From: Clostridiales bacterium
GTDB taxonomy: Bacteria; Bacillota; Clostridia; Christensenellales; Pumilibacteraceae
Direction of reading: 5' to 3'
Assembly (NCBI GenBank): GCA_022508365.1
Contig: JAFLVH010000009.1
Span: 1 to 39,227 of the forward strand
Length of the DNA stretch: 39,227 nt
In this document: positions 15,202 through 23,702 of the stretch, one piece after another
Layout: every line of letters begins with the position of its first letter
Numbering within the stretch: the stretch's first letter is position 1
The notes under the pieces: generated by a model
The model's database searches: none
The model's input: the letters and a program-made list of their open reading frames with translations, nothing else
What the model was told of the DNA's origin: nothing
Translations under genes and position numbers: made by a program

Positions 15202-16551
15202 CTATATCGGAATTATCATAATTGCATTAAGGAGAAGAAGCGATAATGTAAACAAGTGGAATATTGTCTTGACGTTTTTGATTATTTCCATTGTGTGCAC
15301 GTTATTCTGCGGTACCCATATAAGTCCTATCGAAATTACGGCTGTTGTTATATTAAGTACAAAAATTATGGAAACAGCGGCTGTAATTGTACCCAGATAG
15401 CTGGCGCTCAATGGGAGTAAAAAAGCAATTACCGTTATCAGCATCTGCGTGTTCCGTTCGACAACGACCGCTCTTTGCTCAAACCAATTAAAAGCGTCTT
15501 TTATGGAAACGGAAGCCGCTTTTATTTCTTTGCGTTTAGTAAATAGTAAATTCAACAAGAAAAATAGATTACCTACAGCCCAAGGGAATAGATATAATGA
15601 AGTATTGGATTCGAGCCAACCCACAATATACATAATGTAAAAGAGAATGTTCCATATCAATGTAGCAACATAATAAAGAATAGTGGAAAACTTGATTTCT
15701 TTATCTATATCTCTCAAACCCCCGCCGGCTTTCTTTTTCCAATTTTCGGTGTAATTATTTGACGAACCCACGGCGCTTACAAAAATGTAGCCGAATGTGC
15801 CGAATAAAATGCTGTTTGAGAAAAACCATAAAGCAAAAGAATCGTATAGAGCGCTCCAACGGAATGCTCCGCCTGTTGTCATATAAGCAGAATTCAAAAT
15901 CGCGCCGGCAAAGCTCGGTAAGACACATAACAGCAAGAAAAACAGTATTTTAGTCGCCGATTTATTTATAATGGAAAAAATCAAATCAACAAGAAGCAGA
16001 AGCCCGGAAAAAATATATAAAATTAAATGGTGTTCAAAATTAAAGCTGAAAATTATATAAAGACCGCCCAAAACAACCATTAAAAACTTATAGTCATTGA
16101 CGATTCCTTTTTTGTCAACTACTTTTTCTGCCAAACGCGTGAATTTGAATACAAACCATATAACCAATGCTTGCAAGACATTGGCGGAAATATTGAAAAC
16201 AATACCAAGTAACGAAGTCTTTATAGTTATGCAAAATAATAAAGACGAGATTGCCGCAGTAAGCACGCCCCAAAAACCGTAAAAATAGACCGTAAACATT
16301 ATGATAAGTATAGATACAAAAATTATATATACCGTGCTTGAGCGGTCGTTATTTATTGTTCTTGTCGTAAGAATGCTAATCAGCGCTGTTATAACCGAAA
16401 TCAAAAGACAAGCCCATATTCGCATGCTGATTCCGTTGTATTTTACAGTATATTCATAGTTGCCTACCGGCTTAAGCTCGTCTAAATCAGACGCAAGACC
16501 GCCTTTTGTTTTTTCTTCTATCGGGTCATTAGTCTTTTGTTGATTATCCAT
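15202..16551 (-). CDS. Unknown polytopic membrane protein
   Basis: This 449-residue protein is not recognised. After an acidic, soluble 40-residue N-terminus (DELKPVGNYEYTVKYNG) it has about ten to twelve membrane segments. It also has one long cytoplasmic or outer loop near residues 265-290 (NYTENWKKKAGGGLRDIDKEIKF) and a second near 350-370 (KRKEIKAASVSIKDAFNWFEQR). The early part YGFWGVLTAAISSLLFC, followed by NISANVLQALVIWFVFKF, recalls the membrane sensor or S-component layout, but this is only a resemblance. TGAGGTGAC precedes ATG 16549-16551. It is divergent from the PnuC-like gene. Confidence 0.6.
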   Translation of the reverse strand: MDNQQKTNDPIEEKTKGGLASDLDELKPVGNYEYTVKYNGISMRIWACLLISVITALISILTTRTINNDRSSTVYIIFVSILIIMFTVYFYGFWGVLTAAISSLLFCITIKTSLLGIVFNISANVLQALVIWFVFKFTRLAEKVVDKKGIVNDYKFLMVVLGGLYIIFSFNFEHHLILYIFSGLLLLVDLIFSIINKSATKILFFLLLCVLPSFAGAILNSAYMTTGGAFRWSALYDSFALWFFSNSILFGTFGYIFVSAVGSSNNYTENWKKKAGGGLRDIDKEIKFSTILYYVATLIWNILFYIMYIVGWLESNTSLYLFPWAVGNLFFLLNLLFTKRKEIKAASVSIKDAFNWFEQRAVVVERNTQMLITVIAFLLPLSASYLGTITAAVSIIFVLNITTAVISIGLIWVPQNNVHTMEIIKNVKTIFHLFTLSLLLLNAIMIIPI

Positions 16552-16575
16552 AATGTCACCTCAATAAAAAAATGT

Positions 16576-16604
16576 ATCATAATTTTTATCAAAATGCAAG
16601 TCAA
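16576..16604 (-). promoter_or_regulatory. Promoter of the unknown membrane protein
   Basis: On the minus strand TTGACT (16599-16604), 17 bases, TATGAT (16576-16581), 25 bases before the start codon. Confidence 0.68.
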
Positions 16605-16619
16605 AATAACATTTATTGC

Positions 16620-16649
16620 TTGACAAAATAATTCAAATTTTTATATTAT
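16620..16649 (+). promoter_or_regulatory. Promoter of the PnuC-like gene
   Basis: TTGACA (16620-16625) is followed by TATATT (16642-16647, spacer 16) or TATTAT (16644-16649, spacer 18). It is back to back with the divergent promoter. No riboswitch-like fold is evident in the short leader. Confidence 0.6.
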
Positions 16650-16691
16650 TAAATTGATTAAGTATATGGTAAATTTTAGGAGTGAACGCAT

Positions 16692-17420
16692 TTGAGAAAT
16701 CCTTTTAAGAGCTTTACAAAATTTGAATGGGCTTTATGGATATTTTCATTGGTCGCCATTACGGTATCGCATTTTGTGTCGGGCAGTAAAGATCACCTTA
16801 CGTATGCTACTTCCTTGGTGGGAGTAACCTCTTTGATATTTACAGCTCGCGGTGATGTTTTGGCGCCTTTTTTGTTAATAGCGTTTGCTGTTTGTTACGG
16901 ACTTGTTTCGTTTTTTTTCGGTTACTACGGAGAAACCATGATTTACGCATTTATGCAAATGCCGATATGTATTGTTTCAATTGTAACTTGGTTAAAAAAC
17001 GTTAGTGGAAAGCAAAGCAAAATTGTAAAAGTCGGCACCTTAGACCGAAAAAAGATTATTATAATGGCAGTATTAGCCGCCGTTGTAACTTGCGCATTTC
17101 ACTTTATACTTCGCTATTTCGGGACTAAAAATCTCATTCCCAGCACAATCTCCGTATTTATGAGCTTCATAGCTCTATATCTTATGGCATTGCGAATTCC
17201 TCAATATGCATTGGCTTTTGTTCTGAATGATATGGTGCTTATTGTTTTATGGTCTTTAGCTTGCACCGAGTCGATAACGTATATTTCGTTGGTTGTTTGT
17301 TTTTCTATTTTTATGATTAATGATTTATACAGTTTTTACAGTTGGAGAAAGCGAAAGAAAGAAAGTCAAGAAACCGATAATATAGAAACCGATAATATAG
17401 AAACCGATAAAAACGTGTAG
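16692..17420 (+). CDS. pnuC: PnuC-family nicotinamide riboside transporter
   Basis: The 242-residue membrane protein matches PnuC. It has about seven hydrophobic segments, an early WALWIFSLV, the central FMQMPICIVSIVTWLKN, and the late NDMVLIVLWSLACTESITY and MINDLYSFYSW that line the vitamin channel. It should take up nicotinamide riboside by facilitated diffusion for NAD synthesis; related members carry thiamine or riboflavin, so specificity is uncertain. The start is TTG at 16692-16694, supported by AGGAGTG 7-8 bases upstream. The C-terminus ends in repeats of ETDNI encoded by a 15-base tandem repeat. Confidence 0.85.
   Translation: MRNPFKSFTKFEWALWIFSLVAITVSHFVSGSKDHLTYATSLVGVTSLIFTARGDVLAPFLLIAFAVCYGLVSFFFGYYGETMIYAFMQMPICIVSIVTWLKNVSGKQSKIVKVGTLDRKKIIIMAVLAAVVTCAFHFILRYFGTKNLIPSTISVFMSFIALYLMALRIPQYALAFVLNDMVLIVLWSLACTESITYISLVVCFSIFMINDLYSFYSWRKRKKESQETDNIETDNIETDKNV
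17370..17410 (+). repeat. 15-bp tandem repeat at the pnuC 3' end
   Basis: GAAACCGATAATATA occurs twice head to tail (17370-17384, 17385-17399), followed by an 11-base partial third copy. It is in frame and codes for the repeated pentapeptide ETDNI. Slippage here would change tail length without shifting the frame. Confidence 0.85.
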
Positions 17421-17463
17421 AATAATCGCCCATAAAACGTGAAAAAGTAAATAGTGAATAAAT

Positions 17464-17499
17464 AAAAATCGGCAATGCTTATACGCATCGCCGATTTTT
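17464..17499. terminator. Bidirectional terminator abutting the tRNA
   Basis: The two arms pair as AAAAATCGGC-ATGC with GCAT-GCCGATTTTT, including one G-T pair, around a short loop, with A- and T-runs at both ends. It begins at the last base of the tRNA CCA end and can also stop the convergent pnuC transcript. Confidence 0.85.
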
Positions 17500-17582
17500 G
17501 GTGCGGTTAACAGGACTTGAACCTGCACGGAGTTACCACAAGATCCTTAGTCTTGCGCGTCTGCCAATTCCGCCATAACCGC
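17499..17582 (-). tRNA. tRNA-Leu(AAG), CCA encoded
   Basis: On the minus strand the acceptor arms GCGGTTA and TAACCGC pair perfectly. The D-arm GGCGGAATTGGCAGACGC and the long variable arm are typical of tRNA-Leu. The anticodon stem CAAGA/TCTTG encloses CTAAGGA, giving anticodon AAG (17546-17548) for CUU codons. The T-arm GCAGG-TTCAAGT-CCTGT is intact. CCA is encoded at 17499-17501. A34 would need conversion to inosine by TadA to read CUC. It stands alone with its own promoter and terminator. Confidence 0.95.
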
Positions 17583-17595
17583 AAATTGCTTAATT

Positions 17596-17624
17596 ATTGT
17601 ACTAAATCCGTTTGACTTTGTCAA
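17596..17624 (-). promoter_or_regulatory. Promoter of the tRNA-Leu gene
   Basis: On the minus strand TTGACA (17619-17624), 17 bases, TACAAT (17596-17601), 13 bases before the mature tRNA 5' end: a strong stable-RNA-type promoter. Confidence 0.8.
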
Positions 17625-17653
17625 CTTATTTTACCGTATTACAAAATAAAAAT

Positions 17654-18292
17654 TTACTCAAACGCCAAAATCTTTTTTAAAGCGCTTTCGGAAAGAGCGT
17701 TTTCGATGCGCATTTCCGCATTGGCGGTGATTGATAAAAACTTTAACTCGTAATCGAGATCGCCCATCGGGTTATATTTACAATCGTAAGTGCCTATGCC
17801 GACTCTTATCCCCCTGCCTATCGCCGCGCACACGGGCGCAAAGCCGTGACCGTAGCCGGCGTCCGCAGTAGGAAGAAGTATAAGCGGCACGTTCTCCTGT
17901 GCCATAAGATCCAAGTCGTCGTTGTCCAAGCACACGCCGCCGGCTATAGTACACATACTTAATATCCCCAGCTTGTGCAACAGCATTATAGGCGAAAGCT
18001 TGTATCTTGCTTCGATTATACCCGCCTCTTCCAGATCGAAAGCGGCACGGACAACCGCGCGCGCGTTGTTATCGATTATGTAGTCGCACGCGCCGCCCAG
18101 CACATCCTCGTCGAGCATATCATCTAAATATATATCGCCCACACCTGCAGCGAGTGACTTACTATACGGCAAAATGATTTTTACGCCGCTTGCTTCTACC
18201 TCATCGTCGCAACACGCCATAACGGTATCGCAATATTTTTTGGCGTTGCTTACGTTGGCAGTACACAATGCGTTTATACGTTTCAACGGCAT
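17654..18292 (-). CDS. Short amidohydrolase-like protein without usual metal ligands
   Basis: Residues 98-185 of this 212-residue protein follow the C-terminal barrel half of chlorohydrolase/deaminase-type amidohydrolases (LSPIMLLHKLGIL, TIAGGVCLDNDDLDLMAQ, LPTADAGYGHGFAPV, GIRVGIGTYD). The expected metal or proton-relay residues are replaced: the AHCV histidine by Gly118, the VHCP histidine by Leu, and the GTD aspartate by Tyr169. The usual N-terminal HxH part of a 430-residue enzyme is absent. It is probably not a hydrolase and may bind a ligand or have a structural role; a decayed enzyme is the alternative. Its ATG lies one base after the galU stop, so it is coupled to galU. Confidence 0.55.
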   Translation of the reverse strand: MPLKRINALCTANVSNAKKYCDTVMACCDDEVEASGVKIILPYSKSLAAGVGDIYLDDMLDEDVLGGACDYIIDNNARAVVRAAFDLEEAGIIEARYKLSPIMLLHKLGILSMCTIAGGVCLDNDDLDLMAQENVPLILLPTADAGYGHGFAPVCAAIGRGIRVGIGTYDCKYNPMGDLDYELKFLSITANAEMRIENALSESALKKILAFE

Positions 18293-18293
18293 T

Positions 18294-19157
18294 CTATCTA
18301 AGTTCCTCTGCGGCGCACTTTATATATTCGGCAAACTTATCCTTTAGCTCGGGATTTTTGAGCGCAAAGTCCACCGTTGCGGTCAACGCGCCGAATTTGT
18401 CGCCCATGTCGTACCGCCTGCCGTAAAGCTCGTAGGCGTACACCTTGTCGTCCTTAATCATAGCGTAAATAGCGTCGGTAAGCCCGATCTCGCCGTTAAC
18501 CTTTTTTACATGCGTAATATACTCGTACACTTCGGGCGTGAGCACATACCTGCCGACAGCGGCGTAGCGCGACGGCGGATTGCTCTTGGGCTTTTCCACC
18601 ATGCCGTTGCACCATACAAACCTGCCGTCTATTTTTTTAGGGTCGACAATGCCGTACTTGTCGGTCTCCGTTTCCGGCACCTGCTGAACGCCGAGCACAA
18701 GAGCATTATGCTTTTCGTACGCCTCGCAAAGCTGCTTTGCTGCCGGAACGTCACATACAAACAAGTCGTCGCCGTTTGCCATGATAAACGGGTCGTCGCC
18801 GGTAAAAGCCTTTGCATGCATAACAGCGTCGCCGCTGCCGCGCGGATATTTTTGCGTACTGAACGTTATTTCGGCGTTTTTAGTTATATCCCTTAGCTTT
18901 TGCAGCATTTCGGGCTTGTTCTTTAACGCTTTTTCAAGCCGAGGACTGGGCGTAAAGTAGTTTTTAATCGCCTGCTTGCCCGTACCCAAAACTATATGGA
19001 TTTGGTCTATTCCGCTTGAAATAAGCTCGTCTGCAATAAAAGACAGTACCGGCGTGTCTATAACCGGCAAAATCTCCTTGGGGATTGCCTTGGTCGCAGG
19101 CAAAAACCTTGTTCCCATGCCGCCGCACGGAATAACCGCTTTATGGATAGATTGCAT
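18294..19157 (-). CDS. galU: UTP-glucose-1-phosphate uridylyltransferase
   Basis: The 287-residue enzyme carries the nucleotidyltransferase signature VIPCGGMGTRFLPATKAIPKE at residues 8-28. It also has the metal-binding NGDDLF, the sugar-contact EKP in NGMVEKPKSNPP, and GEIGLTDAI. It makes UDP-glucose from UTP and glucose-1-phosphate, feeding surface glycans and the Leloir pathway. Full length for the bacterial GalU family. GAGG sits 4 bases before ATG 19155-19157. It is placed behind the coiled-coil zinc-ribbon gene in the long core operon, and its product also suits galactose metabolism from the galactan locus. Confidence 0.95.
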   Translation of the reverse strand: MQSIHKAVIPCGGMGTRFLPATKAIPKEILPVIDTPVLSFIADELISSGIDQIHIVLGTGKQAIKNYFTPSPRLEKALKNKPEMLQKLRDITKNAEITFSTQKYPRGSGDAVMHAKAFTGDDPFIMANGDDLFVCDVPAAKQLCEAYEKHNALVLGVQQVPETETDKYGIVDPKKIDGRFVWCNGMVEKPKSNPPSRYAAVGRYVLTPEVYEYITHVKKVNGEIGLTDAIYAMIKDDKVYAYELYGRRYDMGDKFGALTATVDFALKNPELKDKFAEYIKCAAEELR

Positions 19158-19173
19158 AAAACCTCGCTTAAAG

Positions 19174-19905
19174 CTAATTCATTAAGACTATAATTCTGTG
19201 GCAGTTTTCGCAGCGGCACCAGCCCTGATCGCGTAAAAGCGCATTGCCCTTTTGCGGCAAATCAAGTCCGCATCCGCCGCAGTTGTACATATTTTTCTTT
19301 TCGTCACCGACAGCCGGAACAACAGGCGGAAACTTGTTTTCCTCCACAAGCTTAGTATATTCGGCAAAAAGGCTTTCGTCCAAAGACTTTCTAAGCTCGT
19401 CCAGCTCGGACTTAAGCTTAGTAAGCTCTGCCGCTTTGGAATCGACAAGCTTGCCGTGCTTATCGCGCGCCTCGGCAAACTTCTGCTGCGCGGACTTGCC
19501 GGCGGTAAACGCCTCGGTGCGGCGCGAGCACACCGTCTTGGCGCGCTCCTGAATGTCGTGCATTTTTCTGTCCGCAGTCTGGAACTTGGATTTGAGTCCG
19601 TCAAGCCGTTTTACGCGGCGCTCAAGATCTTCATCGCTCTCGCTCTCCGTACTCTCAAGCTCTTCGAGCACCGCCAAGTTGTCCTCAATGTATTTTTGCA
19701 GCTCCGCAAACATATCCAAGAGCACACCTGCCTGCTGTTCGCACTCGCCTATTACGCGCTTGGCATCGTTAAACGTGCGCTTGTACTTGTTCATCAATGC
19801 AAGCGCCTCGTCGCGTTCGATAAGAGTGTTGAGTTTGCGAAGCTCTATATCCTTTTTTTGATAGGCAATCATCATCTTAAACGATTGTTTGATCTTTTCG
19901 TCCAT
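19174..19905 (-). CDS. Coiled-coil zinc-ribbon protein (CdsZ/CT398-like)
   Basis: This 243-residue protein is a long charged coiled coil (residues about 5-190, rich in Glu, Lys and Leu heptads) ending in a C4 zinc ribbon: CGGCGLDLPQ and, 20 residues on, CRCENCHR. The form resembles CT398/CdsZ-type proteins, which often lie next to nif3 and rpoD and have been linked to nucleic-acid or sigma-factor contact in other bacteria. A scaffold or RNA-associated role is an inference. AGGAGAG precedes ATG 19903-19905. The gene directly follows trmK by 40 bases, with nif3 missing from between. Confidence 0.8.
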   Translation of the reverse strand: MDEKIKQSFKMMIAYQKKDIELRKLNTLIERDEALALMNKYKRTFNDAKRVIGECEQQAGVLLDMFAELQKYIEDNLAVLEELESTESESDEDLERRVKRLDGLKSKFQTADRKMHDIQERAKTVCSRRTEAFTAGKSAQQKFAEARDKHGKLVDSKAAELTKLKSELDELRKSLDESLFAEYTKLVEENKFPPVVPAVGDEKKNMYNCGGCGLDLPQKGNALLRDQGWCRCENCHRIIVLMN

Positions 19906-19945
19906 AATACTCTCCTAATTATATATGATTAACTGATGTTGTTAG

Positions 19946-20560
19946 CTACGGCGTAATATTCTGTAATCGCATTGCCGCCGTTACGTCCGACAATCGTTGG
20001 CTGTTGGCGTCGGGCGCGAGACTGTATGTTGCGTAAAGCTGATTCAGTCGCCGTGCAAGCGCATCGCTCGGTTTGTCGCAGTCCACTCCGAAAAGCGTTT
20101 GAAGGTGCGATAGCTCTTTTACACCGCTCTCCTTGTCCGCACGTATAACCGAATAATACTTGTTTTTGTCATAAATGGGTATGTCACGGTCTATGCCGTA
20201 ACCTAGCTCTATAAGCGTTGTTCTGACAAGTCCTTCGTCGCGATGCGGACTGACAATAAGCGTCTTGGGAAGCGACTTTGCCTCGCGCAGCAACCTTGCA
20301 ATAAGTATTCCGCCCATTCCGGAAATAATCGCCTCGTCGCACTCGTACCCAAGCCCGTCGCAGCATATAAACGTTACGTTGCTTGCATGTGACAATCTGT
20401 CCCTAGCCTTTTGCAGGCATTTTTCGCTTATGTCGGACGCTATGACCCGATCGGCAATATCCAAACAGTATTCCGCAATCAGTCCGTGGTCGCACCCGAC
20501 GTCGGCTATAACCCCGGACGGAACAATGAGCGATTTGATTAAGTCCAGCCTTTTGCTCAT
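19946..20560 (-). CDS. trmK: tRNA (adenine-22-N1)-methyltransferase TrmK
   Basis: The 204-residue protein has the SAM-binding motif IADVGCDHGLIAEYCL, then SDISEKCLQKA and the catalytic-face IISGMGGILIARLL. The SPHRDE segment follows, all characteristic of TrmK/YqfN. It methylates N1 of A22 in certain tRNAs. Its ATG immediately follows the rpoD stop (TAA-ATG), which implies coupled translation, and this order is typical of Firmicutes. Length is slightly short of the usual 230 residues because the C-terminal helical part is reduced. Confidence 0.93.
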   Translation of the reverse strand: MSKRLDLIKSLIVPSGVIADVGCDHGLIAEYCLDIADRVIASDISEKCLQKARDRLSHASNVTFICCDGLGYECDEAIISGMGGILIARLLREAKSLPKTLIVSPHRDEGLVRTTLIELGYGIDRDIPIYDKNKYYSVIRADKESGVKELSHLQTLFGVDCDKPSDALARRLNQLYATYSLAPDANSQRLSDVTAAMRLQNITP

Positions 20561-21874
20561 TTATCTGTCGGTAAAATCCTTTAAGCGCTTGCTGCGCGTG
20601 GGGTTTCTGAGCTTTCTTAGCGCTTTGGCTTCGATCTGACGAATGCGCTCACGTGTCACGCCGAACTCCTTGCCGACGTCCTCCAAGGTGCGCGGATGCG
20701 CGTCGTCCAGTCCGTACCTTAATCGAATAACCATTTCCTCGCGCGGCGTCAGCGTGTTAAGCACTGCGGCAAGCTGCTCTCTCAGCATGCCCGCCTCCGC
20801 AAAGTCCTGCGGCGCCTTGGACTTTTCGTCCTCCAAAAAGTCGCCTAAGTGGCTGTCCTCTTCCTCGCCGACGGGCATTTCCAGCGACACGGGATCCTGG
20901 CTTATGCGCTGTATTTCCATCACGCGCTCTACAGGCAAATCCATTTCCGCGGCGAGCTCCTCGGGCGTGGGGTCTCTGCCCAGCTTTTGCACAAGCAGCC
21001 TTGTGGTGCGCGCAAGCTTGTTTATTGTTTCCACCATATGCACGGGGATGCGAATTGTGCGCGCCTGGTCGGCTATAGCGCGCGTAATTGCCTGACGAAT
21101 CCACCAAGTAGCATACGTGGAAAACCTAAAGCCCTTGGTGTAGTCAAACTTTTCTACCGCCTTCATTAGACCGAGATTGCCTTCCTGAATCAAATCAAGC
21201 AGTTGCATTCCGCGCCCGACATAGCGTTTGGCTATTGCAACGACCAGTCTGAGGTTGGCCTCGGTAAGCTTATTTTTTGCGTACTCGTCGCCCTCGGACA
21301 TACGCCTTGCAAGCTCCGTCTCCTCGTCTGCGGTAAGCAGCGGAATTCTGCCGATATCTTTAAGAAACACCTTGACGGGATCGTCCGCGCTTGTTTCTCC
21401 GCCGATGAGAGTGTCAATGCTTTTTAGCTCGGCGTTTTTCACCTGGCCGTCGGTGATTTCAATATCGCTCTCGCGAATTATGCGCATCGCCTCCTCCAGC
21501 TGTTGCGCGTCGGCGCCGCATTCTATGGTAAGCCTTTCGCCGATCTCTATATTCGACAAAAAGTTCCGCGCTTTGCCGAGCGCTATCAGTTTGGACAGCG
21601 CATTGTTCATTTTGGACGTAAGTATGGGCGCGCGCTTGCCGTCTTTGAGTATGCAGATTCCGTTATCCTCAAACAGCTTGAGCGCATAATCCATATCGTT
21701 TGCGCCTGCCTCAAGCGGAACAAGCTTGTCGAGTATCAGATTGTACTCGATGCCGCCGTCAACGGCCATCGCAAGCAGCTCGTTAAGCGCAGAGGTAATC
21801 GCCTCGGACGGCGCGTACGGCTCCTCCGTCACAACCTCTTCAACAACCTGCTTTTTTTCCTTGTGTCCCTTCAT
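20561..21874 (-). CDS. rpoD: Primary sigma factor RpoD with duplicated region 1.1
   Basis: The 437-residue sigma factor has region 1.2 from [16 protein letters not shown] (165-180), regions 2.1-2.4 including [34 protein letters not shown] and [18 protein letters not shown], region 3, and region 4.2 with [18 protein letters not shown] near the end. It directs RNA polymerase to the TTGACA/TATAAT promoters seen across this window. Before region 1.2 lie two similar segments of about 55 residues, 24-78 and 88-142, each shaped like sigma region 1.1 (ALNELLAM / ALSKLIAL and later FEDNGICI / IRESDIEI). AAAGGAG lies before the ATG. It follows dnaG by 11 bases. Confidence 0.96.
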   Translation of the reverse strand: MKGHKEKKQVVEEVVTEEPYAPSEAITSALNELLAMAVDGGIEYNLILDKLVPLEAGANDMDYALKLFEDNGICILKDGKRAPILTSKMNNALSKLIALGKARNFLSNIEIGERLTIECGADAQQLEEAMRIIRESDIEITDGQVKNAELKSIDTLIGGETSADDPVKVFLKDIGRIPLLTADEETELARRMSEGDEYAKNKLTEANLRLVVAIAKRYVGRGMQLLDLIQEGNLGLMKAVEKFDYTKGFRFSTYATWWIRQAITRAIADQARTIRIPVHMVETINKLARTTRLLVQKLGRDPTPEELAAEMDLPVERVMEIQRISQDPVSLEMPVGEEEDSHLGDFLEDEKSKAPQDFAEAGMLREQLAAVLNTLTPREEMVIRLRYGLDDAHPRTLEDVGKEFGVTRERIRQIEAKALRKLRNPTRSKRLKDFTDR

Positions 21875-21885
21875 GTGTGTCTCCT

Positions 21886-23667
21886 TTAACTGTGGTATTT
21901 CTTGATTTTCGCAAGCTCGACGGTAATCACGCCGGCCTTTTCTTTATATTTTTCGTCGCCCGTGCTTTTGTAAAGCGCCAAAAGCTCCTCAAGCTCCTTG
22001 GAAAGCGCGCGGCGGTATAGCTCGTTCTGAACTTCCATAAACTTCTTTTCGCCGTCGCCAGGCAGTCCGCGATAGTCGTACAGCTCGCTTAACGCGCTGT
22101 TTTCGTATCCAAACGCCGTAAACACGTCGCCGGGCTTAAACCCGTTGTTATCCCTGCACCAACTGTACAGCGTGGCGGTAAAAGCATCCGGCATTGCCGC
22201 CGTAACGTCTTTATCGTAATTCACATACGGCTCGGCATTTATCAGACAGAACAGAAAAAACCTTACTGCGTTGTCGTACTCGACGCGTGCGCTCTCACCG
22301 ATTTGAGCTTGTTCTCGCTCCCGTTCACGCTCTTGCTCCTGCTCGCGCTTTTGCATTACGGCTTTTGCGGAAAAGTTTGCCTGCTGCTTTAGCGCGTCCA
22401 CAGAAAAACCGGTCAGCTTTGCCACATAATCGAAATACTGCTCCTGCTCTATCGGGTTATCCAGCGACATGACTACGCTTGTCGAGCTTTCTATGGCAAA
22501 CTGTGCTTTTTGATCCGGGTCGTCAAGGTTGTACTTGGACTTAAGCACGTCTATCTTGTGCGCGGTCAGCGGCACCGCCTCGTCCAAAAGCCTTTGATAT
22601 CCTTCCGTGCCGTAACGCTTGATCACGTCGTCCGGATCGAGCCCTTCGGGAAGACGCACAACCTTTACCGTAAGCCCGCACTCGCGCAAAATATCCAGTC
22701 CGCGCATTGTCGCCTTTTGCCCTGCCGAATCGCCGTCGTAGCTGATATACACGAGATCGCTGTACAGCTTGATTTGCCGCGCCTGCCTTGTGGTGAGCGC
22801 AGTGCCCATGGACGCCACCGCCGTGTCGAATCCCGCCTTGTGCAACGCTATTACGTCCATATAGCCTTCGGTCATAATGACGTAATCGATCGGCCCCTTA
22901 CTCTTGCGCTTTTTCAGTAGATTTATGCCGTAAATAACCCTGGACTTGTCAAAGATGTCGGTCTGCGAGCTGTTGCGGTATTTGGCAAAGTTGACTTCCT
23001 TTTCAAGCGTTCTGCCGCCGAATGCAACCACATTGCCCATATTATCTATTATCGGGTACATTAGGCGTTTGCCGAATACGTCGTATTCCCTGCCGTCCTT
23101 GCTTTCCGCTATGCCGGCGGCGTGCATCTGTTCGTAGGTGTAGCCCTTGCCCTTTAGATAGTCAAGCATCTCGGTAAAATCGAGACTGGCGCCAAGCCCG
23201 AACTTTCGCACGATCTGCGGCGACATCTCACGCTCGGCTATATAGTCGTTGAATACTTTGGCGCGCGGACTGCTCAAGTTTTCGTGATAGTGCCTTGCCG
23301 CGTCGCGCATGAGATTGAGCAATGTATCGCGCTGCCTTTTGTCGATACCGCTGTGAAAGCTGCCTGCCTTGGGCTTGGGCATTTCCATACCTGCCTGTTC
23401 GGCGAGCATTTTAAGCGCGTCGATGAACTCGATATTTTCCATCTTCATCACAAACGACAGCGCATTGCCGCTTACACCGCAGCCGAAACAGTGAAACAGC
23501 TGCTTGCTCGGCGTAATTGAAAATGAGGGTTGCGTTTCATGGTGAAACGGACAGCACGCCCAATATGTGCCGCCCTTGCGCTCGACCTTGACATAGCGCG
23601 ATATAAGCGACACTATATCCGTCTTGTCAAGCACGTTGGAAATGAAATCGGAAAACTCTCTGTCCAC
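21886..23667 (-). CDS. dnaG: DNA primase DnaG
   Basis: The 593-residue primase shows the CHC2 zinc site (C39, H42, C60, C63). The RNA-polymerase core has KFGLGAS and AFGGRTL, and the TOPRIM motifs follow: E267 in TEGYMDV, then D311 and D313 in YDGDSAG. The C-terminal helicase-binding part is present but weakly conserved. A low-complexity Glu/Arg/Gln stretch (441-455) links the domains. The start is GTG at 23665-23667 with AGAGGG close by. It synthesises primers for replication and sits in the order dgt-dnaG-rpoD usual for Clostridia. Confidence 0.96.
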   Translation of the reverse strand: MDREFSDFISNVLDKTDIVSLISRYVKVERKGGTYWACCPFHHETQPSFSITPSKQLFHCFGCGVSGNALSFVMKMENIEFIDALKMLAEQAGMEMPKPKAGSFHSGIDKRQRDTLLNLMRDAARHYHENLSSPRAKVFNDYIAEREMSPQIVRKFGLGASLDFTEMLDYLKGKGYTYEQMHAAGIAESKDGREYDVFGKRLMYPIIDNMGNVVAFGGRTLEKEVNFAKYRNSSQTDIFDKSRVIYGINLLKKRKSKGPIDYVIMTEGYMDVIALHKAGFDTAVASMGTALTTRQARQIKLYSDLVYISYDGDSAGQKATMRGLDILRECGLTVKVVRLPEGLDPDDVIKRYGTEGYQRLLDEAVPLTAHKIDVLKSKYNLDDPDQKAQFAIESSTSVVMSLDNPIEQEQYFDYVAKLTGFSVDALKQQANFSAKAVMQKREQEQEREREREQAQIGESARVEYDNAVRFFLFCLINAEPYVNYDKDVTAAMPDAFTATLYSWCRDNNGFKPGDVFTAFGYENSALSELYDYRGLPGDGEKKFMEVQNELYRRALSKELEELLALYKSTGDEKYKEKAGVITVELAKIKKYHS

Positions 23668-23702
23668 AAACCCTCTGAAAAACTAATTTCTAATATCTTT
23701 TA

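Noticed and set aside
16552-16691. NAD or preQ1 type riboswitch before pnuC
   Set aside because: The leader after the predicted promoter is only about 40 bases, AT-rich and without a stable stem or pseudoknot.
17464-17499. CRISPR-like or phage-type repeat at the paired A/T-flanked hairpin
   Set aside because: It is a single hairpin with no spaced repeat units. It is explained as a terminator.
22303-22347. Low-complexity Glu/Arg/Gln stretch in dnaG as a sequencing or assembly fault
   Set aside because: The frame is intact on both sides, and the stretch lies in the flexible linker between the polymerase core and the C-terminal domain, where such sequence is tolerated.
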